Source: Pseudooceanicola atlanticus (lineage in GTDB: Bacteria; Pseudomonadota; Alphaproteobacteria; Rhodobacterales; Rhodobacteraceae). Taken from it: 39,959 bases of DNA. A model generated the notes under the pieces. It saw only the letters and a program-made list of their open reading frames with translations. It searched no databases and was not told the DNA's origin. Below are positions 9,085-17,802 of this stretch, piece after piece. The stretch spans positions 1 to 39,959 of the forward strand of contig NZ_AQQX01000020.1 of NCBI RefSeq assembly GCF_000768315.1, written 5' to 3'. Numbering within the stretch: position 1 is the stretch's first letter; every line of letters starts with the position of its first letter. The position numbers and the translations under genes are program-made.

Positions 9085-9114
9085 GAAAAAATGCGCGGCC
9101 CTTGGGACGCGCAT
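9085..9114 (-). terminator. Intrinsic terminator downstream of the 43-residue membrane protein gene
   Basis: On the minus strand, stem ATGCGCG / CGCGCAT (9108-9114 with 9091-9097), with an inner CCC/GGG part, is followed by T5 C T3. This is a standard Rho-independent terminator, which would separate the upstream transcript from bamA. Confidence 0.75.
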
Positions 9115-9160
9115 CTGCCAGGTTGCGGATCGGTTTCGTTATGACTGCCTGAACCGATCC
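9085..9160 (-). ncRNA. Candidate structured 3' UTR or small RNA ending in an intrinsic terminator
   Basis: On the minus strand there is first a hairpin with a perfect 9-bp stem (GGATCGGTT ... AACCGATCC, loop 16 bases, 9127-9160). About 12 bases later comes the terminator at 9085-9114. Two neighbouring hairpins, the second followed by U residues, are typical of a trans-acting sRNA or a processed 3' UTR. It could simply be the 3' end of the small membrane-protein mRNA upstream. No known sRNA family is recognised. Confidence 0.4.
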
Positions 9161-9215
9161 CGAGGTCGGCCGCTGCCACGGCCTGGGGGATTTGTGAAAT
9201 CGCGAAGAAAGGGCC

Positions 9216-9347
9216 TCAGCCCAGCAGGGACCCGAGCCACGCACCGCCGGCCAGCGCCAGTGCGATCGTACCCACGGTAAACAGCCGATCCTTGTTCAAG
9301 TCGACCAGCAACGACATGCCCGTGTAACCATTTTGGATCATCTGCAT
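9216..9347 (-). CDS. Small predicted inner-membrane protein, 43 residues
   Basis: A 43-codon frame starts MQMIQNGYTGM and ends AWLGSLLG with TGA at 9218-9216. AGAAGG sits about 10 bases upstream of the ATG at 9347; a second in-frame ATG is at 9341. Residues about 22-43 form one hydrophobic segment rich in Ala, Gly and Leu, preceded by the charged NKDR, consistent with a single-span membrane protein. A terminator lies about 100 bases downstream. The frame lies between rseP and bamA on the same strand. I do not recognise a named family. The ribosome binding site, membrane segment and terminator make it a believable real gene. Confidence 0.65.
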   Translation of the reverse strand: MQMIQNGYTGMSLLVDLNKDRLFTVGTIALALAGGAWLGSLLG

Positions 9348-9560
9348 TGTATTCGTGCCTTCTCGTCTTGGCCGGCCTGGTGCCGGTCATGGTCCATCAG
9401 TGAAGAATGTCCTACTGAAATATGGCGGAAACCCGTCTCAGAATGTGACATTTTCAAGGCGATGGTTGACGTAGCGGAAACCCGCCTGCCGGACCCCTGC
9501 CCGACAAGGCTGTTTCGGCAGACCTCCGCTCAACCTGCGATTTAGCGCAGGGTCTGCACG

Positions 9561-10904
9561 TCAGGGGCAGAAGACGTCGTTGGTCAGCGCGAATATCATC
9601 ACCGACAGGATCAGGGTCAGCCCTGCCCCCATCAGGATGCGCAACGCGTTGTCCGACGGCGGGCGCCCGACCACGGCCTCATAGCCGAAGAACACAAGGT
9701 GGCCGCCATCCAGCACCGGGATCGGGAACAGGTTCAGCAGGCCCACGGCCGTCGACAGCGCCGCCACGAACCAGATGAAGCTCACCGCCCCCTGGCTCGC
9801 CATCGCGCCCGAGGTCTGTGCGATGCCGATCGGGCCGGTCATGTTGCAGGTGCTGATCGCCCCGGTGATCATGTGCCACAGCCCCGAGATCGAGCTTTCG
9901 GCGATCCGCCAGGTCTGGGTCACGCCATTGCCGACCGCGGCCAGCGGGCCCATCCGCTCTGTCGCGGGTTCGAACGCCATGCCGCCGGCAATGCCGATGC
10001 GCCATTCGGTGCGGAACCCGCCTTCGGGCTTGGGCTCGTCCACCCGGCGGGGCGCCAGCGCGAAATCCAGCAGCTCCGGCTGGCCCTCGCGCCAGACCTT
10101 CAGCGCCAGGACCCGGCCATCCGACCCCTCGACCCGCTCCTTCAGCTGGTCAAAGGCGAAAATCTCGTCGCCATCGACCACGCGGATCACGTCGCCGACC
10201 TCCATGCCGATGTCATAGGCGGCCGAGTTCGGCGCAAGCTGAGTCACCAGCGGCGGATAGGGATAAGGCCCCTGCACCACCTGTTCGCGGTCGTCGCGCA
10301 GCACGGTGTAATCCAGCACCGGCTCCAGCGGCAGCGCATCGTTCAGCGCGTCGAACCCGTCGCTGTCCTCGCTGTCGGGCACCGGGATGCCGGCGATTTC
10401 CAGCAGACGGTCGCCCGGCTCCAGCGCCGCGACCTCTGCGGGCAACGGGCGCATCTTTTCCACGGTCAGCGGGCGCGCGACCTCGCCCTGCAGGAAGAAC
10501 AGCGCGCCGAAGACGAGGATCGACAGGATGAAGTTGAAGACAGGCCCTGCCGCCACGGTCGCCGTCCGCGCCCAGAGCGGCGCGCCATGCATGGTCATGC
10601 GCCGGTCTTCCTCGCTCATGCCGCGCACGGCATCGCCGTCCCGCCCCGAGGCCGCGTCGCTGTCACCCAGGAACTTCACGTATCCGCCAAAGGGCAGCGC
10701 CGCCAGTTGCCAGCGCGTGCCGTGCTTGTCGACCCGGCTGAACAGGACCGGCCCGAACCCCAGCGAAAACACCTCCGCCCGAATGCCAGACAGGCGTCCG
10801 ATGATATAATGTCCGTATTCGTGGATAGCGACGATGATCGAAAGGGCGACGACAAAGGCCAGAAGGATCTGGAACAGGCTGCCGAATTGCGGAATGAAAT
10901 CCAT
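9561..10904 (-). CDS. rseP: Site-2 zinc metalloprotease RseP (M50)
   Basis: RseP cleaves membrane-embedded anti-sigma factors and remnant signal peptides inside the inner membrane. The 447-residue protein has the zinc motif HEYGH in the first membrane helix at residues 28-32. It then has two PDZ-like domains: a degenerate one around LEPGDRLLEIAG and a clearer one around IGMEVGDVIRVVDGDEI. The third zinc ligand lies in PVLDGGH. Hydrophobic segments flank both catalytic parts. The gene starts 9 bases after the dxr stop, so it belongs to the uppS-cdsA-dxr-rseP transcript. bamA follows after an interval with its own small gene and terminator. Confidence 0.96.
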   Translation of the reverse strand: MDFIPQFGSLFQILLAFVVALSIIVAIHEYGHYIIGRLSGIRAEVFSLGFGPVLFSRVDKHGTRWQLAALPFGGYVKFLGDSDAASGRDGDAVRGMSEEDRRMTMHGAPLWARTATVAAGPVFNFILSILVFGALFFLQGEVARPLTVEKMRPLPAEVAALEPGDRLLEIAGIPVPDSEDSDGFDALNDALPLEPVLDYTVLRDDREQVVQGPYPYPPLVTQLAPNSAAYDIGMEVGDVIRVVDGDEIFAFDQLKERVEGSDGRVLALKVWREGQPELLDFALAPRRVDEPKPEGGFRTEWRIGIAGGMAFEPATERMGPLAAVGNGVTQTWRIAESSISGLWHMITGAISTCNMTGPIGIAQTSGAMASQGAVSFIWFVAALSTAVGLLNLFPIPVLDGGHLVFFGYEAVVGRPPSDNALRILMGAGLTLILSVMIFALTNDVFCP

Positions 10905-10913
10905 CAGTAAAAT

Positions 10914-12089
10914 CTACCTCTGCCTCTGTGCCATCGCCGCTTCGGCCTGACACCGTGCGAAATGGTCTGCTTTGAGTATGTTATCAAGGCTAATCTCGGC
11001 ATCAATAAGGCCGGAATGGGTATCTGCCTGATCCAACGCGAATTTGACCAGGTCAGCCATTTCCGTGAACCGCACCTGCCCCGCGATGAAGAGATCCAGA
11101 GCCTTTTCCTTGGCCGCGTTGAACACCGCGCCCGACAATCCGCCCCGCGCCATGACCTGCCGCGCCAGGTCCAGCGCCGGATATCGCGCGGGGTCCGGCG
11201 CGCGGAAGGTCAGCTGCCCCAGCTTGGCCAGCTCCAGCCGTTCCACCGGCAGCGGGGCCCGCTCCGGATGATTCAGCGCATAGCCGATCGCGTGGCGCAT
11301 GTCCGGCGCGCCCAGATGCGCCAGCATGCCGCCGTCGATATGGCCGACCACGGCATGGATCATGCTCTCGGGGTGGATCAGCACCTCGATCCGCTCCGGC
11401 GCGATATCGAAAAACTCCTTGGCCTCAATGACTTCCAGCGCTTTATTAAACATGGAGGCACTGTCGATCGTGATCCGCTGCCCCATGTCCCAGTTCGGAT
11501 GGGTCGAGGCCTGGGCCAGGGTCGCCTCAGGCAGCTGCTCCAGCGGCCAGTCGCGGAAGGCGCCGCCGCTCGCGGTCAGGATGATCCGCTCCACGCTCGA
11601 CATGTCCTCGCCCAGCATCGCCTGGAAGACGGCGGAATGTTCGCTGTCCACAGGCAGGATCGTCGCGCCATGGGCCGCGGCCGTGCGCATCACCAGCGGC
11701 CCAGCCGTGACCAGCGTTTCCTTGTTGGCCAGCGCCAGCACCGTGCCCTGTTCCAGCGCCGCCAGACCGGGCTGCAGCCCCGCCGCGCCGACAATGGCCG
11801 ACATGATCCAGTCCGCCGGGCGTCGCGCGGCCTCGACCAGCGCCTCCGGCCCAGCTGCGGCCTCGACATCCGATCCCGCCAGCGCCTCGCGCAGCGGCCC
11901 CAGCAGCGCCGGGTCAGCCGTCACCGCCAGTTCGGCCCGCAAGGCCCGGGCATCCGCGGCCAACCGCGCGATGTTCTGGCCGCCGGTCAGAGCCACGACG
12001 GAAAACCGCCCCTGATCGCGGGCGATCAGGTCGATGGTGTTCTGCCCGATCGACCCGGTCGCGCCCAGGATCGTGACCCGCCGCGTCAT
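10914..12089 (-). CDS. dxr: 1-deoxy-D-xylulose 5-phosphate reductoisomerase
   Basis: Dxr (IspC) converts DXP to 2-C-methyl-erythritol 4-phosphate with NADPH, the committed step of the MEP isoprenoid pathway. The 391-residue product begins MTRRVTILGATGSIGQNT, a Rossmann GxTGxxG motif. It has the active-site motifs LPVDSEHSA and HPESMIHA and the DMRHAIGYAL segment. The ATG at 12089 overlaps the cdsA stop by four bases (ATGA), so translation is probably coupled. uppS, two genes upstream, uses an isoprenoid product of this pathway. Confidence 0.96.
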   Translation of the reverse strand: MTRRVTILGATGSIGQNTIDLIARDQGRFSVVALTGGQNIARLAADARALRAELAVTADPALLGPLREALAGSDVEAAAGPEALVEAARRPADWIMSAIVGAAGLQPGLAALEQGTVLALANKETLVTAGPLVMRTAAAHGATILPVDSEHSAVFQAMLGEDMSSVERIILTASGGAFRDWPLEQLPEATLAQASTHPNWDMGQRITIDSASMFNKALEVIEAKEFFDIAPERIEVLIHPESMIHAVVGHIDGGMLAHLGAPDMRHAIGYALNHPERAPLPVERLELAKLGQLTFRAPDPARYPALDLARQVMARGGLSGAVFNAAKEKALDLFIAGQVRFTEMADLVKFALDQADTHSGLIDAEISLDNILKADHFARCQAEAAMAQRQR

Positions 12090-12874
12090 TGAACGGCCGC
12101 CACCGGCAGCCCGGCCCAGGGCCCGACGAGCAGCAGAAAGACCGCGCCGCCCAGCATCCCGTCGAACCGGTCCAGCAATCCGCCATGCCCCGGGATCAGC
12201 GAAGAGCTGTCCTTCGCCCCGACCTTCCGCTTCATGGCGCTTTCGGCGATGTCGCCCATCTGCGACGCCATCGAAACGGCGATGGACAGGCCCACCAAGG
12301 ACCAGCCCGCCCCGTACCAGGTGACGAAGACCAGCGACAGAAGCCCCGCCGCGACCCAGCCCGCCACCGTGCCGGCCCAGGTCTTCTTGGGGCTGACACG
12401 GGGCCAGAATTTCGGCCCCCCGATGGCACGTCCGGCGAAATAGCCGGCCACATCGGTCACCACGACCACCAGGACCAGCCACAGCAGCCACAGCATCCCC
12501 GCGCTTTCGCGCAGCTGCACCATGCCGAAGGCGGCAATCAGGATCAGGGCGGTGAAACTCAAGTAGATCGACCGGTTATGCGGCACCCAGGCCAGCCCGG
12601 CCATGGCAGGCGCCAGCAACAGCGGCAGCGACAGGCTCAACGGCAGGTACATCGTGCCCAGCAGGGCCAGACCCGCCGCGCCGGCCATGGCCAACGCCGA
12701 TTTCTGCGCCTCGGGCGCCAGCAGGCGCACCAGTTCCCAGACCATGCCCGCCGCCACCAGGGCAAAGGCGATCCGCAACAGGTGCCCGCCGGCCCAGAAG
12801 ACGAAAAAGGCGATGCAGATCATCGCCACGCCCGAGATCACTCTCGCTCGCAAATCCTCCCAGGATCGTGCCAT
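12086..12874 (-). CDS. cdsA: Phosphatidate cytidylyltransferase CdsA
   Basis: CdsA makes CDP-diacylglycerol from phosphatidate and CTP in the inner membrane, feeding all phospholipid synthesis. The 262-residue product is strongly hydrophobic with about seven or eight predicted membrane segments. It has the CDP signature near the C-terminus: SAMKRKVGAKDSS followed by GHGGLLDRFDGML. The start at 12874 (MARSWEDLRARV) has GAGG about 6 bases upstream. A longer upstream frame does not look membrane-like. The gene is 2 bases after uppS and overlaps dxr by 4 bases. Confidence 0.95.
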   Translation of the reverse strand: MARSWEDLRARVISGVAMICIAFFVFWAGGHLLRIAFALVAAGMVWELVRLLAPEAQKSALAMAGAAGLALLGTMYLPLSLSLPLLLAPAMAGLAWVPHNRSIYLSFTALILIAAFGMVQLRESAGMLWLLWLVLVVVVTDVAGYFAGRAIGGPKFWPRVSPKKTWAGTVAGWVAAGLLSLVFVTWYGAGWSLVGLSIAVSMASQMGDIAESAMKRKVGAKDSSSLIPGHGGLLDRFDGMLGGAVFLLLVGPWAGLPVAAVQ

Positions 12875-12876
12875 GG

Positions 12877-13653
12877 CTACCTCTTCACTCCGCCATACCG
12901 CCGGTCGCGGCCCGCGTAATTCCGGATCAACCCGGCAAAGACCGCGGCCGTGAAATCCGGCCAGAGCGTGTCGATGAACTCGTATTCCGCATAGGCCGAT
13001 TGCCACAGCAGGAAATTCGAGATCCGCGCCTCCCCGCTGGTGCGGATCACCAGGTCCGGGTCGGGCAACACCCTTGTGTCGAGGTAGCGTGGCAGCGTTT
13101 CCTCGTCCACGTCCGCCGGGTCCAGCTTGCCGGCGGCGACATCCTCAGCCAGGCGCTGCGTGGCCCGGGCGACCTCGTCCCGGCCACCGTAATTCAGCGC
13201 GATGGTCAGATTGGTGCCGTCACAGCCCTCTGTCATCTCCTCCAGCTCGTCCATCAGGGCCTGCAACTTGCGGTCCAGCCCCGGACGGTCGCCGATGAAC
13301 CGGACGCGGACATTGTTGGCCTTCAGCGCGCGCGCCTCTTTCTGGATGTAGCGGCGGAACAGGCTCATCAGCCCGGCCACCTCGATCTGGGTGCGTTTCC
13401 AGTTCTCGGTCGAAAAGCCAAAGATCGTCAGGTATTCAACGCCCTGGCCCGGGCAGGCCTCGACGATCTCGCGCACGCGCTTGGCCCCGGCATGGTGCCC
13501 GAACAACCGCGGCCGGCCACGCATCGTGGCCCAGCGACCATTGCCGTCCATGATGATGGCGACATGACGCGGCCCCTTGCGGGCCGCTCCCGGCGTGGCC
13601 CCGGCCATTGCCGACCCGCCCAGGGCCGACGCGTCTTCGGATTTCCCGGCCAT
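12877..13653 (-). CDS. uppS: Undecaprenyl (polyprenyl) diphosphate synthase
   Basis: UppS condenses isopentenyl diphosphate units in cis onto farnesyl diphosphate to make the lipid carrier precursor for peptidoglycan and LPS. The 258-residue product has the catalytic Asp in IIMDGNGRWA (D36), then HHAGAKRVREIV, LTIFGFSTENW and the C-terminal motif DLVIRTSGEARISNFLLWQ. The first 28 residues, Ala/Gly-rich, precede the conserved core, so a start closer to it is possible. It is the first gene of the closely spaced uppS-cdsA-dxr-rseP group. Confidence 0.95.
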   Translation of the reverse strand: MAGKSEDASALGGSAMAGATPGAARKGPRHVAIIMDGNGRWATMRGRPRLFGHHAGAKRVREIVEACPGQGVEYLTIFGFSTENWKRTQIEVAGLMSLFRRYIQKEARALKANNVRVRFIGDRPGLDRKLQALMDELEEMTEGCDGTNLTIALNYGGRDEVARATQRLAEDVAAGKLDPADVDEETLPRYLDTRVLPDPDLVIRTSGEARISNFLLWQSAYAEYEFIDTLWPDFTAAVFAGLIRNYAGRDRRYGGVKR

Positions 13654-13688
13654 GGCCCCTCCGCCCGCCGATCCGCGACCCGAAGGTC

Positions 13689-14252
13689 TCAGACCTGCAT
13701 GATCTCTTCCTGCTTGGTCTCCAGCGCGGCGTCGACCTTCTTGACGTATTTGTCGGTCAATTCCTGCACCTCGGCCTCCCAGAAGCGCTGGTCATCCTCG
13801 CTCAGACCGTCGGCCTTGGCCTTCTTGATCTGGTCCATGCCGTCGCGGCGCAGGTTGCGGATGGCGACCCGGGCGCTTTCGGCATATTGCGCGGCGACCT
13901 TGCCCAGTTCGCGGCGACGCTCCTCGTTCAGCTCGGGGATCGGCAGCATGATGATCGTGCCGTTGAGCTGCGGGTTGATGCCGAGCCCGCTTTCGCGGAT
14001 CGCCTTCTCGACCTTGCCGACAAGACCCTTGTCCCAGACATTGATGGTGACCATGCGCGGCTCGGGCACGTTGACCGTGCCGACCTGGTTGATCGGCGTC
14101 ATCTGGCCATAGGCTTCGACCTGGACCGGCTCCAGCATCGAGGCCGAGGCGCGTCCGGTGCGCAGAGAGGCAAATTCGGTCCGCAGATTGGCCATCGCGC
14201 CATCCATCCGGCGGGTCAGGTCATCTGTGTCCAGCATGAAGTCGTCAGACAT
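13689..14252 (-). CDS. frr: Ribosome recycling factor
   Basis: RRF works with EF-G to split post-termination ribosomes. The 187-residue protein matches the family length of about 185. It contains [46 protein letters not shown] and the C-terminal helix with [10 protein letters not shown]. It lies 35 bases upstream of uppS on the same strand. It is separated from pyrH by an unusually long interval of about 510 bases, so it probably has its own promoter there. Confidence 0.97.
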   Translation of the reverse strand: MSDDFMLDTDDLTRRMDGAMANLRTEFASLRTGRASASMLEPVQVEAYGQMTPINQVGTVNVPEPRMVTINVWDKGLVGKVEKAIRESGLGINPQLNGTIIMLPIPELNEERRRELGKVAAQYAESARVAIRNLRRDGMDQIKKAKADGLSEDDQRFWEAEVQELTDKYVKKVDAALETKQEEIMQV

Positions 14253-14763
14253 TTGGCACCCCGTGTTTCTTCAAGTCAGATGGGTTCTAAGCCACGTCCG
14301 GGACGATGTATAGGCGTCCTTTCACCCCGAAGGTGATCCAAAGGCGCGCCTGCGGCGCATTCCCTGCGATTGCGACCCGGCCTGTCGGCCGGGCCGCGGG
14401 GGGCGCCTGGCCCGGCGACGGCACGATGCGGGGACGTGGCGCGGAACCTTTCGGGACGGAGGGCGGGGCGTCGGGCCGCACGGCGCGCGCGGCGTGCCTC
14501 CGGCTCCATGGCAAGGCAGATCGGGCGGGACCCCGTTGCACCCATGGCGTTGCGCGTCCGCCCCGTTAACCCGGGGTCACACCGCCGCGTGCACCGACCG
14601 GATACCGACGCAATACCGACGTGATACCGATGTGCCACTTCGCCGCGAAAACCACCGTTAACCAAGGACTTGCACGTCCGACGTCGCTCCCCCCGTTGCA
14701 CCAGGGCCAGCGCACCGTTCGGTGGTGTCACAGACGAAAGAGGAACGGGTCTGTTCCCCGACC
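14253..14763. other. 511-base interval between pyrH and frr without a supported gene
   Basis: The stretch is very GC-rich with open frames in several directions, as expected by chance at this composition. None has a ribosome binding site and recognisable protein character. It should contain the frr promoter and the 3' end of pyrH. The one clear internal structure is a threefold 11-bp repeat at 14601-14633. Confidence 0.6.
14601..14633. repeat. Three tandem 11-bp repeats upstream of frr
   Basis: Consecutive units GATACCGACGC, AATACCGACGT and GATACCGATGT each differ at one to three positions. The period of 11 bases is close to one helical turn, so copies would face the same side of the DNA. 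It lies about 350 bases upstream of the frr start. The function is unknown. Confidence 0.8.
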
Positions 14764-15492
14764 TCAATCCTTCACAAGCGTGTAGGTGCCCTGCCCGGCC
14801 AGGATGCCGCGGAACCCGCCCGGCTCGTCCAGCGAGAAGACGATGATCGGCTTGCGATTGTCCCGCGCCAAGGCGATGGCCGAGGCATCCATGACGTTCA
14901 GGTGCTTTGCCAGAACCTCGTCATAGGTGACGCGGTCATAGCGTACGGCATCATCGTGCTTCATCGGGTCCTTGTCATAGACGCCGTCGACCTTCGTCCC
15001 CTTGAAGATCGCCTCGCAACTCATTTCATTTGCACGCAAAGTTGCCGCCGTGTCGGTGGTGAAATACGGGTTGCCGGTGCCGGCGGCAAAGATGCAGACC
15101 CGCTTCTTTTCCAGGTGCCGCACGGCACGGCGGCGGATATACGGCTCGCAGACCTGGTCCATCGGGATCGCGCTGACGACCCGGGTGAATACGCCCAGCC
15201 CTTCCAGCGCCGATTGCATCGCCAGGGCGTTCATCACCGTGGCCAGCATGCCCATGTAATCGGCGGTGGTCCGTTCCATACCTTGTGCCGAACCGGCCAG
15301 ACCACGGAAGATGTTGCCCCCGCCGATCACCATGCAGATCTCGACGCCCAGGTCGTGGACCGATTTGACCTCCTGCGCGATGCGCTGCACCGTCGGCGGG
15401 TTCAGGCCAAATCCCTGGTCTCCCATCAGCGCCTCGCCTGAGATTTTCAGCAGCACCCTCTTGTAGGTGGTCTTGGGCTGATCGTCGGCCAT
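14764..15492 (-). CDS. pyrH: UMP kinase PyrH
   Basis: PyrH phosphorylates UMP to UDP, as a hexameric amino-acid-kinase-fold enzyme. The 242-residue product begins near [20 protein letters not shown]. It contains [46 protein letters not shown] and the C-terminal GTYTLV. The ATG at 15492 is the family start; a longer open frame further upstream runs antisense over miaA and is rejected. The gene is divergent from miaA, with a 123-base shared promoter region. Confidence 0.96.
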   Translation of the reverse strand: MADDQPKTTYKRVLLKISGEALMGDQGFGLNPPTVQRIAQEVKSVHDLGVEICMVIGGGNIFRGLAGSAQGMERTTADYMGMLATVMNALAMQSALEGLGVFTRVVSAIPMDQVCEPYIRRRAVRHLEKKRVCIFAAGTGNPYFTTDTAATLRANEMSCEAIFKGTKVDGVYDKDPMKHDDAVRYDRVTYDEVLAKHLNVMDASAIALARDNRKPIIVFSLDEPGGFRGILAGQGTYTLVKD

Positions 15493-15615
15493 GTTGCGCT
15501 CCGTTCGGTCGGGGGGATAGGTTGGCGGCAACTTCGTCGAAAACGGTCCCCGTTTCAATGCAACAAATCCGCATCTGCGAAATGACCTATTCATGACCTC
15601 ATCGGGGCCCCGGAC

Positions 15616-16509
15616 ATGAGACCTGACACGCTCCTCGACGCGATCCCGAACGACCTGCCAGACGACCGTCCCGTGCTGATCGCCGGGCCGACCGCTTCGG
15701 GAAAATCCGCCCTGGCGATGGAGATTGCGGCCCGTTCGAACCGGGTCATCATCAATGCCGATGCGATCCAAGTCTATGAAAACTGGCGCATTCTCACCGC
15801 CCGCCCGTCGGCCGAGGATGAGGCCGCCCTGCCGCATCGCCTCTACGGACATATCCCCGCCGACCACGCCTATTCCGTCGGTGAATGGCTGCGAGAGGTC
15901 GCACCGCTCCTGCCCGAGGCCCCGGTGATCGTCGGCGGAACGGGGCTCTATTTCACGGCCCTGACCGAAGGGCTGGCCGAAATCCCGCCCGTCCCCGCCG
16001 CCATCCGGGCCGAAGGCGACGCGCTCCGCACGACCCTTGGACTGCCCGCCATGCTGGACCAGATCGACCCCGCCACGCTGGCCCGGATCGACCAGGCCAA
16101 CCCGATGCGCGTGCAGCGCGCCTGGGAGGTGCAGCGCGCCACGGGTCGGCCCCTGTCTGCCTGGCAGGATGACACTCCGGCGCCAATTCTGCCGCTGGAA
16201 CAGGCGGTTGCCCTGGTGCTGGACGCACCGAAAGACTGGCTGACCCCGCGGATCGAACGCCGCTTCGACGCGATGCTGGCCCAGGGCGCACTGGACGAGG
16301 CCCGCGCAAACCTGCCCCACTGGGACCCCTCCCTGCCCTCGGCCAAGGCCATCGGCGCGCCCGAGCTGATCGCCCACCTGCGCGGAGAGATGGACCTGCC
16401 CGCCGCCCGCGAAGCCGCGACCATCGCCACCCGGCAATTCGCCAAGAGGCAGCGGACCTGGTTTCGGGCCCGGATGAAGGCCTGGACCCCGGTACAGGTT
16501 TCCGGCTGA
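15616..16509 (+). CDS. miaA: tRNA dimethylallyltransferase MiaA
   Basis: MiaA adds a dimethylallyl group to A37 of tRNAs reading codons that start with U. The 297-residue product has the P-loop GPTASGKS at residues 24-31, [32 protein letters not shown] and the C-terminal [12 protein letters not shown]. All of these are characteristic. The start at 15616 follows a GGGG-rich leader. After the stop, a 168-base interval with two DnaA-box-like sequences separates it from the AraC-type regulator. Confidence 0.95.
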   Translation: MRPDTLLDAIPNDLPDDRPVLIAGPTASGKSALAMEIAARSNRVIINADAIQVYENWRILTARPSAEDEAALPHRLYGHIPADHAYSVGEWLREVAPLLPEAPVIVGGTGLYFTALTEGLAEIPPVPAAIRAEGDALRTTLGLPAMLDQIDPATLARIDQANPMRVQRAWEVQRATGRPLSAWQDDTPAPILPLEQAVALVLDAPKDWLTPRIERRFDAMLAQGALDEARANLPHWDPSLPSAKAIGAPELIAHLRGEMDLPAAREAATIATRQFAKRQRTWFRARMKAWTPVQVSG

Positions 16510-16535
16510 GCGGCAATCGCGCCCACAGGCCCGAC

Positions 16536-16611
16536 TTGTCCACAACCCATCCACAGTTTGCCTGTAGATTGCATCCCGCAAGCCACTTTTCTGGGGAGAA
16601 GCTGTGGATAA
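16536..16611. promoter_or_regulatory. Two DnaA-box-like 9-mers between miaA and the AraC-type gene
   Basis: TTGTCCACA at 16536-16544 and TGTGGATAA at 16603-16611 (the complement of the perfect box TTATCCACA) lie in opposite orientation. CATCCACAG at 16549-16557 is a weaker relative. Together they sit 70-140 bases upstream of the AraC-type start. They may couple that promoter to DnaA. The neighbouring genes are not those usual at an alphaproteobacterial chromosome origin. Confidence 0.5.
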
Positions 16612-16677
16612 CCCGACTTCTCTATTTACCAAATCGAACATCGGGCCCAAGCTGAGACAAACTTTGGGGAGCCGAAC

Positions 16678-17511
16678 ATGCAATTACAGAACATTCTTGC
16701 GCAATCGCCTCACGAGGCGTCGGTTGCGTCCGCACGTGTCAGATCCTTCGGTCAGATGACCATGGGCGCCCCCTGGCGGCTGGAGCTGCAACATGCTCGG
16801 GCGTCTCATCTTTTCCTCTGGGTGACCCGCGGCCAGGGCCGTGCAACGATACTCGGCAAGCGCCGCGGGATCGGCGCGCATAACGGTCTGTACATCCCCG
16901 CCGGCACACTGATGTCCCTCGACCTCGGCAAGCAATGCTATGGCATCGCGGTCGACCTGCCCTCGCATGAAAACGGCATCCTGCCCAACGAACCGCAGCA
17001 TATGCGGGTGCGTGACGTGATGGCCCAGAACGAGGTCACCGCGATCCTCGACAACATGCAGCGCGAGCAATCAACCCACCGGGCCTTCGGTGACGAGGCC
17101 GCCCGCGCCCATGCCGGCCTGCTGACGGTCTGGATGCGCCGCACCCTGGCCCAGGCGGAAAACCAGCCCAATCCACGGGTTCCGGCCGCCGAACGCCTGA
17201 CCGCCGCCTTCTGCACCCTGGTCGAACGCGATTACCGGTCCGGCAAGCCGATGGCCGATTACGCCGCGGCCCTCGGCGTGACCCCGACCCACCTGAGCCG
17301 CGCCTGCCGGCAGGCGGCCGGCCTGACCGCCGCCGACCTGATCACGCAGCGGGTTCTCTATGCGGCGCGGGACATGCTAGAAAGCGGCGATCTGCCCATC
17401 CGGCTGATCGCGGACATGCTGGGCTTCTCCTCGGCTGCCTATTTTACGCGCTTCATCCAGAACCAGACGAAGCAGACGCCGTCGGCGCTGCGCCAGAAGG
17501 CCCGCGGCTGA
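16678..17511 (+). CDS. AraC-family transcriptional regulator
   Basis: The 277-residue protein has an N-terminal cupin-like sensor region (residues about 1-165, including [15 protein letters not shown]). A C-terminal AraC double helix-turn-helix covers about residues 185-275. It includes the first HTH around [20 protein letters not shown] and the second around [18 protein letters not shown], followed by [15 protein letters not shown] precedes the ATG. A strong terminator follows, so it is monocistronic. Its position just upstream of the peptide ABC importer makes that operon a possible target, but they are separate transcripts. The inducer is unknown. Confidence 0.92.
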   Translation: MQLQNILAQSPHEASVASARVRSFGQMTMGAPWRLELQHARASHLFLWVTRGQGRATILGKRRGIGAHNGLYIPAGTLMSLDLGKQCYGIAVDLPSHENGILPNEPQHMRVRDVMAQNEVTAILDNMQREQSTHRAFGDEAARAHAGLLTVWMRRTLAQAENQPNPRVPAAERLTAAFCTLVERDYRSGKPMADYAAALGVTPTHLSRACRQAAGLTAADLITQRVLYAARDMLESGDLPIRLIADMLGFSSAAYFTRFIQNQTKQTPSALRQKARG

Positions 17512-17547
17512 CCGCAAAAATTTATCGTGATCAAAATTTGCCCGAAA

Positions 17548-17578
17548 GGCCGTATTTCTTGGGAATACGGCCTTTTTT
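17548..17578 (+). terminator. Intrinsic terminator after the AraC-type gene
   Basis: Perfect 9-bp stem GGCCGTATT / AATACGGCC with a 7-base loop (17548-17572), followed directly by six T residues at 17573-17578. It isolates the regulator gene from the ABC importer genes. Confidence 0.92.
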
Positions 17579-17802
17579 CCTATCTGCTATACCACTCAAC
17601 AGGGTTGCAAAGTAAGGGCGCGTCGTTTTTCACTACGGCAGATGTCGCAAACAGACCAAGAACTGCCGATACCGGCCCTAGACGTCAGAGGTTTTCTGGG
17701 TCGCTATGTTATTGCGAATAACGAAAAGCATGGAACCGGGGAGACAGCCCGGACCGCCGCACCACATACCAACAGACAAAACTGTGTCACAGGGAGCTAA
17801 AG

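Larger units (their letters stand above)
8782..9215. other. 434-base interval between bamA and the small membrane gene
   Basis: No protein gene is supported here. On the minus strand, starting from the small gene, it holds a 9-bp stem at 9127-9160, a U-tailed terminator hairpin at 9085-9114, and another short hairpin (GCTCC-GGCA-GGAGC) at 9015-9028. The bamA promoter should lie in 8790-9010. I could not place a confident -35/-10 pair. Confidence 0.6.

Noticed and set aside
14287..14541. 84-residue minus-strand frame between pyrH and frr
   Set aside because: Low-complexity Arg/Pro/Ala composition without a ribosome binding site; likely chance in GC-rich DNA.
16536..16611. Chromosome replication origin
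   Set aside because: Two DnaA-like boxes without an AT-rich unwinding region or the gene neighbourhood usual for an alphaproteobacterial origin.
14764..16683. 639-residue minus-strand frame covering pyrH and running antisense across miaA
   Set aside because: Only its C-terminal 242 residues match PyrH. The rest overlaps miaA on the opposite strand and is low-complexity.
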